From contig JBGAVT010000002.1 of NCBI GenBank assembly GCA_044227985.1, positions 1 through 64,000 of the forward strand: a stretch of DNA of 64,000 nt. Direction: 5' to 3'. This document shows positions 58,806 to 64,000 of this stretch, piece by piece; the first letter of the stretch is position 1; each line of letters opens with the position of its first letter. The notes under the pieces were generated by a model. It was not told where the DNA came from, made no database searches, and worked only from the letters and a program-made list of their open reading frames with translations. The position numbers were made by a program, and so were the translations under genes. This DNA comes from CAZUNB01 sp044227985. Lineage in GTDB: Bacteria; Patescibacteriota; Saccharimonadia; Saccharimonadales; JAGPDM01.

Positions 58806-59273
58806 GTTTTTTGATGGCATTATCTGCACCCTAGTCTCATCAGTTCGCGGGTGCACGATCGTTGGACTATTCCCACCCCAAACACCGCCCCATTTAGTGT
58901 CGCCAGGAATAAAGTTAGGACAAGTCCAGCAGTTACCAGGAACATCGGAATCAGGACTTTTCATCTCTGTTGATGCTCCACGCGCCCAAGCACTATAATC
59001 ATTTTCATCGTGGAAATGTCTCGTTAGTTTAAAATAGAAAGTCCCTAGTGTGACTAGCTGCGGCGGTATTGCTTCGTCGCTTGATGTAAAAACTTCAGCC
59101 AACTTACTTGGTTTTACATGTCTTGGCAATGCAATGTCGTTGCCTATTGCTTCTAGGACGGGTCCCCAAGTTTCGCTTCCACAATCATCCGGAGGCAGAA
59201 ACTCTCCACTACACTGTGGCGGAACGTGGATAGTAGGCATTGACATTCTTAGTTTATCGCCGAAATTTGACAT
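58794..59273 (-). CDS. hypothetical protein
   Basis: 159 residues. Aromatic and Pro-rich, with four cysteines (HVPPQCSGEFLPPDDCGS and NCWTCPNFIPGD) and HFHDENDYSAWARG. It is not recognised. It overlaps the korB end by 12 bases tail to tail. TATAGT on the minus strand lies upstream of the ATG. A metal-binding or small-molecule domain is possible but unsupported. Confidence 0.55.
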   Translation of the reverse strand: MSNFGDKLRMSMPTIHVPPQCSGEFLPPDDCGSETWGPVLEAIGNDIALPRHVKPSKLAEVFTSSDEAIPPQLVTLGTFYFKLTRHFHDENDYSAWARGASTEMKSPDSDVPGNCWTCPNFIPGDTKWGGVWGGNSPTIVHPRTDETRVQIMPSKNLVN

Positions 59274-59343
59274 AATTATCTATTACTATAACCTAAAACT
59301 ATTGTTAATCAATATATGTTAGAGTAATAGTCAAAGGAGAGAT

Positions 59344-59703
59344 ATGAACAAACCAGCAGCTAAGTATTCACCAATTCGAAAAGTCGGTAATGCCTATTAT
59401 ATCTCCGGACAAGTAGCATTTAAGCCAGATACACTTGAGCTAATTAGCGATGATATAAAGGAACAGATCGTTCAAGTCATGAAAAATATTAAGAATTTGC
59501 TAGAAAACAAAGGCTTATCAATGGGGGATCTCGTAAAAACTACCGTTCTTCTTGACGATATCGATAACTATGCTGTTATGAATGAAGTTTATGCTGAATT
59601 TATTGTCGGCGATACCCCACCTGCGAGGGCAGCTTATGCAGTCAAAGCACTGCCGTTTGGCGCTAAAATTGAAATTGAAGCTATTGCCTATAAAGAATCG
59701 TAA
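59344..59703 (+). CDS. ridA: RidA/YjgF-family enamine/imine deaminase
   Basis: 119 residues. AYYISGQVAFKPDTLEL, NIKNLLENKGLSMGDLVKTT and PPARAAYAVKALPFGAKIEI with the catalytic Arg (PPARAAY) are clear. RidA hydrolyses 2-aminoacrylate or 2-aminocrotonate released by PLP enzymes such as IlvA, which is encoded next. AAAGGAGAG precedes the ATG. Confidence 0.93.
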   Translation: MNKPAAKYSPIRKVGNAYYISGQVAFKPDTLELISDDIKEQIVQVMKNIKNLLENKGLSMGDLVKTTVLLDDIDNYAVMNEVYAEFIVGDTPPARAAYAVKALPFGAKIEIEAIAYKES

Positions 59704-59748
59704 TTCTTTTTCATAGCTTAAATACGTGCGAAAAATCTGTAGACCGAG

Positions 59749-59754
59749 TATAAT
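59749..59754 (+). promoter_or_regulatory. -10 box of ilvA
   Basis: TATAAT 9 bases before the GTG start; no good -35 box at the usual distance. Confidence 0.5.
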
Positions 59755-59763
59755 CCCTAATTT

Positions 59764-61248
59764 GTGGACCCTATAGTAAGCCAAATCAATAACAGCCTAG
59801 TTTACGACGTCAGCAAAGTAACTGCGCTAGATCATGCCAAGAAACTTTCCGATAAACTGAATAATGCAATATATTTTAAACGCGAAGACCTGCAGCCGGT
59901 AAAATCGTTCAAAATTCGTGGCGCCTACAACCGAATTGCTCAGCTCAGTGATAATGAAAAGAAAGCTGGAGTCATAGCTGCTAGCGCTGGAAACCATGCC
60001 CAAGGAGTAGCTTTAAGCGCACAAAAACTTGGAATAGAAGCGACAATCATTATGCCGACGACGACACCTCAAATCAAAATCGATGCGGTTCGTTCATATG
60101 GTGCAGAGGTAGTACTTTTCGGTGATAGTTACAGCGATGCTGGTGACTATGCAAAAGAATTACAAAAGAATCGCGACATGATCTATGTTCATCCTTTTAA
60201 CGATCTCGAAGTTATTGCTGGACAAGGAACTATTGGTAAAGAAATTGTCGAACAGCTGACTCAAGTTGATTATATTTTTGTTCCAGTTGGCGGCGGCGGA
60301 TTATTAGCTGGGATTGCAAGCTATGTCAAAAACATAAAACCAAACTGCAACATTATTGGTGTCGAACCAATCGATAGTAATGTAATGAATCGTTCGCTTA
60401 AAGAAGGTAAAATCGCCGAACTGAAAAGTGTTGGAATTTTTGCGGATGGTGTTGCGGTTAAAGTTCCAGGAGATAATACATACGAATTGTGCTCTAAATA
60501 TGTAGATGAAATGATGACTGTTTCCACCGATGAAATATGTGCAGCAATAAAAAATATCTATGAAGATAGTCGCTCAATTGTCGAACCTGCAGGTGCACTA
60601 GCTATGGCTGGCGCTACACGATTTATAGAAAAAAACTCTCTCAAAAATAAAAATATCGTTGTTATTAATAGTGGTGCGAATATGACTTTTGAGCGTTTGC
60701 AGTTTATTGCCGAGCGAACTCTAGTTGGCAGCGGCAAAGAAGTTCTGTACAGCATAGAATTAGCAGAAAAGCCTGGTGCGCTTCGAGGTTTAGTCGAGAA
60801 TGTAGTTAACGGCTATTCGATAAGTGAGTTTAATTATCGCAAACAAGATATCAAAAAAGCGCATATTTTTGTTGGTATGCTCTTGGTTGAGCCAGAAGAT
60901 AAACTAAGATTAGAAACCTCTCTCAATAAATATAACTATAAATTCAAAGATTTAACTAGTAATGAGATCAGTAAACGACATTTACGCCATATGATAGGCG
61001 GCAAAGCACCAAAAGGAACAAACGAAGCCTTATTCGAATTTGTCTTCCCTGAGCGACCCGGGGCATTACATGAGTTTTTAATAGCAATTGAAGATCGTTA
61101 TAATGTCAGCCTTTTTCACTACCGTAACAACGGGGGTGACAACGCGCGAGTCATGATCGGGCTTGAAGGCCATAGCATAAAACTTGATTTACCAGATGGG
61201 TTCGAAAAACATACTATCGCTCATAATACTTTTGCTGATTTCATCTAG
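59764..61248 (+). CDS. ilvA: threonine ammonia-lyase (threonine deaminase)
   Basis: 494 residues, GTG start. PLP lysine in LQPVKSFKIRGAYN, AASAGNHAQGVALSAQKLGI, PLP phosphate loop VPVGGGGLLAGIAS. The C-terminus carries two ACT-like regulatory units (SIELAEKPGALRGLVENVVN and FVFPERPGALHEFLIAIED), as in the biosynthetic, isoleucine-regulated IlvA. Converts threonine to 2-oxobutyrate and ammonia. TATAAT at 59749-59754 ends 9 bases before the GTG, so it is nearly leaderless. Confidence 0.94.
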   Translation: MDPIVSQINNSLVYDVSKVTALDHAKKLSDKLNNAIYFKREDLQPVKSFKIRGAYNRIAQLSDNEKKAGVIAASAGNHAQGVALSAQKLGIEATIIMPTTTPQIKIDAVRSYGAEVVLFGDSYSDAGDYAKELQKNRDMIYVHPFNDLEVIAGQGTIGKEIVEQLTQVDYIFVPVGGGGLLAGIASYVKNIKPNCNIIGVEPIDSNVMNRSLKEGKIAELKSVGIFADGVAVKVPGDNTYELCSKYVDEMMTVSTDEICAAIKNIYEDSRSIVEPAGALAMAGATRFIEKNSLKNKNIVVINSGANMTFERLQFIAERTLVGSGKEVLYSIELAEKPGALRGLVENVVNGYSISEFNYRKQDIKKAHIFVGMLLVEPEDKLRLETSLNKYNYKFKDLTSNEISKRHLRHMIGGKAPKGTNEALFEFVFPERPGALHEFLIAIEDRYNVSLFHYRNNGGDNARVMIGLEGHSIKLDLPDGFEKHTIAHNTFADFI

Positions 61249-61251
61249 ATA

Positions 61252-61280
61252 TTGACAAATACTATAATTTGAACTATAAT
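61252..61280 (+). promoter_or_regulatory. consensus promoter for the gene at 61287
   Basis: TTGACA (61252-61257), a 17-base spacer and TATAAT (61275-61280), 6 bases before the ATG, so strictly leaderless. Shares TTGACAAATAC with the promoter at 33403. Confidence 0.85.
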
Positions 61281-61286
61281 ATATTT

Positions 61287-62090
61287 ATGTCTTTCAGAGA
61301 ACGCGCACAAGTTCAACCAGCTTCGCAATTCGACCATATTGTCCATTGGGTAAGACAAGGACCTAAAGTTAGACCAGATGGTACCTACAATCATGGAATA
61401 TTATTTCCTGTCACAGCCAATACAAAGCTTCGGCCAGCAGTAGCTCAGAGTAAAGACGATGAAGGTAAGTTACGTTCTGTAGAGCGCAGTGATATAAGCC
61501 CAGAAGAGTATGACTTCCTTAGGAAGACAAGTATACACGGATTAGTAAGAGCGATGGGAGCAGTTAAACAACGAGCCTGGGCTACAATGCCTGTTCGCAA
61601 CATATACCTTGGTGTTGAAGGTAATTTTGTATCTCTACAAAAAGGGAACCCAACTATAGTAAAAATTAAAGAATTTGAAGAAGGATATTCTAGTAAAGTT
61701 AGAACTGTAACAGTCGCTAGCAGCAGAGGGTTCAACAAAGACGGAACTCCTCAACCTTATATGCCTCAAGCTAAATTTTCTACATACTGGGGGGAGGGTG
61801 ATCCGAACGGAAAAAATACAACCATTCGAGCAAACCCGATACTGACAAAAAATTTTCACAACATACCTATTCCGGATATAACTATCGATTTAGCAAGAAA
61901 TAAACATGTTAAATCGAAAAGAGACGAGACCGCACCTGACATTTCGATTGCTGAAGCATTTGGCATACAGTCTTCAAGCTTAGATGCCGATTATGCACCA
62001 CAGAATGAAGTATTACAAAGGATGCTACTTGGTGTAGCCGCAGCCGCAGTAATAAAACTAGCAATTGAAATGCCATATGATGGAGAATAG
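61287..62090 (+). CDS. hypothetical protein with C-terminal hydrophobic segment
   Basis: 267 residues from ATG 61287. No known family. A basic, aromatic N-terminal half (FDHIVHWVRQGPKVRPDGTY, HGLVRAMGAVKQRAWATMPV) and a beta-rich middle (KVRTVTVASSRGFNKDGTPQ) are followed by a linker and a short hydrophobic helix (MLLGVAAAAVIKLAIEM). A consensus leaderless promoter indicates strong expression. A shorter upstream reading starting at 61269 lies inside the promoter and is rejected. Confidence 0.65.
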   Translation: MSFRERAQVQPASQFDHIVHWVRQGPKVRPDGTYNHGILFPVTANTKLRPAVAQSKDDEGKLRSVERSDISPEEYDFLRKTSIHGLVRAMGAVKQRAWATMPVRNIYLGVEGNFVSLQKGNPTIVKIKEFEEGYSSKVRTVTVASSRGFNKDGTPQPYMPQAKFSTYWGEGDPNGKNTTIRANPILTKNFHNIPIPDITIDLARNKHVKSKRDETAPDISIAEAFGIQSSSLDADYAPQNEVLQRMLLGVAAAAVIKLAIEMPYDGE

Positions 62091-62097
62091 CCATCAG

Positions 62098-62126
62098 TTG
62101 ACGCGTATTCGATAATAAGCTATTAT
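62098..62126 (+). promoter_or_regulatory. promoter of rplJ-rplL
   Basis: TTGACG (62098-62103), a 17-base spacer and TATTAT (62121-62126); predicted start near 62133, directly before the L10 leader. Confidence 0.75.
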
Positions 62127-62137
62127 TGTCTTAGTTT

Positions 62138-62260
62138 TGCCAAAGACAGTAGCAGCAGAAATGCTTAATTCGCTACCGAGGACGAACGAACAGTCACTGT
62201 TTGTTTTGTGATAACACACATCGTTTTAGTCTTTGGTGAACAAAAGCCAAAGACTTTTTG
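62138..62260 (+). promoter_or_regulatory. ribosomal protein L10 leader with terminator
   Basis: The 5' part has the L10 leader signature: CCAAAGACAGTAGCAGC, then TTAATTCGCTACCGAGG (kink-turn region). CCAAAGAC (62140-62147) can pair with GTCTTTGG (62229-62236). The same GTCTTTGG can instead pair with CCAAAGAC (62247-62254) to form a terminator followed by TTTTT. The two stems exclude each other. L10 bound with L7/L12 is expected to shift the balance and limit rplJ-rplL transcription. Confidence 0.85.
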
Positions 62261-62301
62261 TTTTAGCTAAAAATAATTAATAAGGTGAAAGGAAATAATC
62301 A

Positions 62302-62832
62302 ATGGCGATTACTCGAAAGAAAAAGGAAGAAATCATTTCTGGCGTAGCCGATATTTTGGCGCAGTCAAAGATGACCGTCGTCGCAAACTACTCTGGTTTG
62401 ACCGTTGCAGAAATGCAAACACTTCGACGTGCAGCACGAGCAGAAAATGTCGTTATCAAAGTTGCAAAAAACCGACTCGTTAAGCGAGCATTTGCAGCTG
62501 ACAATAAGTTAAAAGACGTTGACAGCTCCATGCTAAAAGGTCAGTTAGCAGTTGCAGTAGGTCTAGATGACGAAGTTGCTCCAGCCCAAGTTTTGGCGCA
62601 ATTTGCTAAAGAACATCCACAGCTCGAGCTAATTGGCGGCGTTAACGCTGACGGTGAAGCTTTTGACGGTGCTCAGGTCAAGCAATTGAGCGAGCTACCA
62701 AGCAAAGACGTACTACGCGGCCAAGTTGTTGGAACGATTGCAGCACCACTCAGTGGTTTTGTTTCTGTTCTAGCTGGCAACATTCGCGGCTTTAACAACG
62801 TGCTTAACGCACGAAAAGACGCAATTTCATAA
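62302..62832 (+). CDS. rplJ: 50S ribosomal protein L10
   Basis: 176 residues. ITRKKKEEIISGVADILAQS, VVANYSGLTVAEMQTLRRAA, KVAKNRLVKRAF and the long C-terminal helix with VVGTIAAPLSGFVSVLAGNI. It anchors the L7/L12 stalk. AAGGTGAAAGGA precedes the ATG. Located 15 kb from rplA, although the two are often adjacent in bacteria. Confidence 0.96.
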   Translation: MAITRKKKEEIISGVADILAQSKMTVVANYSGLTVAEMQTLRRAARAENVVIKVAKNRLVKRAFAADNKLKDVDSSMLKGQLAVAVGLDDEVAPAQVLAQFAKEHPQLELIGGVNADGEAFDGAQVKQLSELPSKDVLRGQVVGTIAAPLSGFVSVLAGNIRGFNNVLNARKDAIS

Positions 62833-62876
62833 GTTTACTAAATATTTAATAATTATATACAAGAAGGAGTTTTAGA

Positions 62877-63296
62877 ATGGCTGACGAAGCACCTAAGACA
62901 GAAGACAAAAAAGAAATCCCTAAGAAGTTTGCAAAACTAGTGAAAGAAATTGAAGAACTTTCAGTTCTTGATCTTTCTGAGCTCGTGAGTGTGCTTGAAG
63001 ATCACTTCGGCGTAAGTGCTGCTGCACCTGCAATGGCAATGGTCGCAGGTCCAGCTGGTGATGCTGCCGCTGATGAAGATGAACAAACTGAGTTTGACGT
63101 TATCCTCAAAGATGCTGGAAGTCAAAAAGTTGCAGTGATCAAGGCTGTTAAAGAACTAACAGGTCTTGGTCTCGGCGAAGCTAAAGCTATGGTCGAAGGC
63201 GCACCTAAGACTGTAAAAGAAAAGCAGAACAAAGATGATGCTGCTGAAGCTAAAAAAGCTCTAGAAGCTGCTGGCGCAACTGTCGAGCTAGCTTAG
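62877..63296 (+). CDS. rplL: 50S ribosomal protein L7/L12
   Basis: 139 residues. The N-terminal dimerisation helices (ELSVLDLSELVSVLEDHFGV) come after an acidic/basic extension of about 20 residues. A short Ala-rich hinge precedes the C-terminal factor-binding domain (EFDVILKDAGSQKVAVIKAV, TGLGLGEAKAMVEGAPKTVK). AGAAGGAG precedes the ATG. Confidence 0.97.
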   Translation: MADEAPKTEDKKEIPKKFAKLVKEIEELSVLDLSELVSVLEDHFGVSAAAPAMAMVAGPAGDAAADEDEQTEFDVILKDAGSQKVAVIKAVKELTGLGLGEAKAMVEGAPKTVKEKQNKDDAAEAKKALEAAGATVELA

Positions 63297-63316
63297 TTCA
63301 TCAGTTTTATAATCTC

Positions 63317-63356
63317 AAAATAGACTCTTTCATAATGAAAGGGTCTATTTTTTTTG
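63317..63356 (+). terminator. rho-independent terminator after rplL
   Basis: A 15-bp stem (AAAATAGACTCTTTC with GAAAGGGTCTATTTT, one G-T pair), loop ATAAT, and a T-run of eight or more that includes the right arm end. Confidence 0.9.
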
Positions 63357-63444
63357 GGTTGATGGCCTCGAGCAACATAATTATTCTGGGAGCTCCAAGA
63401 CTTTCTAGATTGAAGAGGCACCAGAATCGTAAATCTTGTGTTTT

Positions 63445-63543
63445 CTAGAAGTATTTACCAGGATCAACGCTCTCATCTAATAAATACGAACGCATTGATT
63501 TATTATAGCTATATACTTGTTCGGCACTAATTGGGTCTGGCAT
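63445..63543 (-). pseudogene. probable C-terminal remnant of a gene
   Basis: A short frame reading MPDPISAEQVYSYNKSMRSY, then LLDESVDPGKYF. In-frame codons continue upstream without a start (ITHDEVVDKSS before the Met) until a stop. It has a protein-like composition but no ribosome-binding site, so it looks like the tail of a lost gene. Nothing else was seen between rplL and 63620. Confidence 0.4.
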
Positions 63544-63620
63544 CGATGATTTATCTACGACCTCATCATGAGTAATTTAGTCTAAGCATATATAAACTAT
63601 AGTAAGGAATAATAAACTTG

Positions 63621-63998
63621 TTACAAAGCAGCTTCGATGGCTGCCCATTCGGCTTCTGGATCTTCTTCAGGCACAACAACGCTAACCTGATCACCAAGCT
63701 CGAGCTTGAAGTACGTCACACTAGCCAGCAGTACACTATAGTTGGTACTACCAACTTCGACATAGAACTGTCCTTCTTTTTGCTTGAGAACACCGACAAG
63801 TGTTTTGCGTGGAACAGGTCCAATTTGCTTGTAGAGAAATGAGCCATCATCTTGGATGGTTAGCTTCAAGACGTCACCTTGGACGAGTTTAGACTTTGAA
63901 GCGTAATTAGCTGGCACGGGGTAGTTCTTGCCATCAGGTCCGAGCATACTTCTACCTTCGAATACACCTTCTAATACCTTACCTCTAACTTCTTGAGG
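63621..63998 (-). CDS. conserved hypothetical protein, C-terminal part
   Basis: The frame is open to the window end, so the start is outside; it does not begin at the internal Met (63947), because PQEVRGKVLEGVFEGRS precedes it in frame. The visible 126 residues read as two beta-rich small-barrel units (KLVQGDVLKLTIQDDGSFLY, KTLVGVLKQKEGQFYVEVGS) and an acidic C-terminus (PEEDPEAEWAAIEAAL). RNA or DNA binding through OB-like barrels is a guess. Confidence 0.65.
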   Translation of the reverse strand, partial: PQEVRGKVLEGVFEGRSMLGPDGKNYPVPANYASKSKLVQGDVLKLTIQDDGSFLYKQIGPVPRKTLVGVLKQKEGQFYVEVGSTNYSVLLASVTYFKLELGDQVSVVVPEEDPEAEWAAIEAAL

Positions 63999-64000
63999 TT

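Noticed and set aside
1..64000. CRISPR array, rRNA operon, insertion sequence or prophage genes
   Set aside because: No regularly spaced repeats, rRNA motifs, transposase or integrase motifs were found on either strand.

Overview
The window looks like a piece of a Candidatus Saccharibacteria (TM7, Patescibacteria/CPR) chromosome. The evidence is gene content and layout: a compact S10-spc-alpha ribosomal block that starts at L3 (no rpsJ in place) and lacks rpmD (L30), ribosomal proteins that have lost most zinc cysteines, many start codons only 7-10 bases from a -10 box, and a patchwork of small unknown membrane proteins. The genetic code is standard: genes end in TAA, TAG and TGA, and Trp is TGG. 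The taxon is an inference from protein style, not from a search.

Layout. 1-1522 (minus): a Y-family DNA polymerase with a small partner. In the last ~120 bases of the window edge the polymerase runs into GC-rich sequence that encodes an RsbW-like ATPase. 1820-4446: a cytochrome P450 whose C-terminus is a sigma-70 region-4-like helix-turn-helix, followed by an MFS transporter. 4475-8505: an AbrB-type regulator with glmS, then two unknown genes and a Nudix gene. 8519-23409: ribosomal proteins, secY, infA, rpmJ and rpoA, ended by a strong terminator. In this block the CAP-domain gene after secY is broken by frameshifts, and rpsD is split into two overlapping frames with about 32 residues missing. 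23541-28093: CAP protein, trpS, rluA, a delta'-like clamp-loader protein and a TPR protein. 28141-33247: four tRNAs (Thr-TGT, Tyr-GTA, Thr-GGT, Trp-CCA) among a PadR operon, a DUF3592-like protein, rpmG and argS. 33440-41864: an unknown gene, a csoR-copB metal-export pair with a CsoR-type operator, a histidine kinase, a glycosyltransferase and a disulfide oxidoreductase. 41935-47642: secE-nusG, then two unknown genes inserted before rplK-rplA. 47648-53706: an IMPase-like gene, folA, dcd and a thymidylate kinase-ThyX fusion (a dTMP/dTTP set), and an isochorismatase-like hydrolase. 53930-61248: a branched-chain amino acid attenuator with a leader peptide, leuA, flavodoxin, 2-oxoacid oxidoreductase korA-korB, ridA and ilvA. 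61287-63296: an unknown gene, then the L10 leader with rplJ-rplL. The right edge holds a gene remnant and part of an unknown gene.

How the genes fit together. Three ribosomal-protein control sites can be read: a hairpin with a T-run before L3, an L1-type site over the rplA ribosome-binding site, and an L10 leader with a terminator before rplJ. The most striking non-ribosomal unit is the leuA-flavodoxin-kor operon behind a leaderless peptide rich in Leu/Ile/Val with a terminator and a plausible antiterminator. Next to ridA and ilvA it suggests a 2-oxoacid module in which threonine is deaminated to 2-oxobutyrate, and 2-oxoacids are either condensed with acetyl-CoA (LeuA) or oxidised with reduction of flavodoxin. 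The P450-sigma4 protein, with a perfect inverted repeat directly upstream and a transporter downstream, is the strongest candidate for an undescribed system. Several frame breaks (CAP gene, rpsD, secE, start of copB, start of leuA) mean that sequencing or assembly error must be excluded before biology is claimed for those loci.
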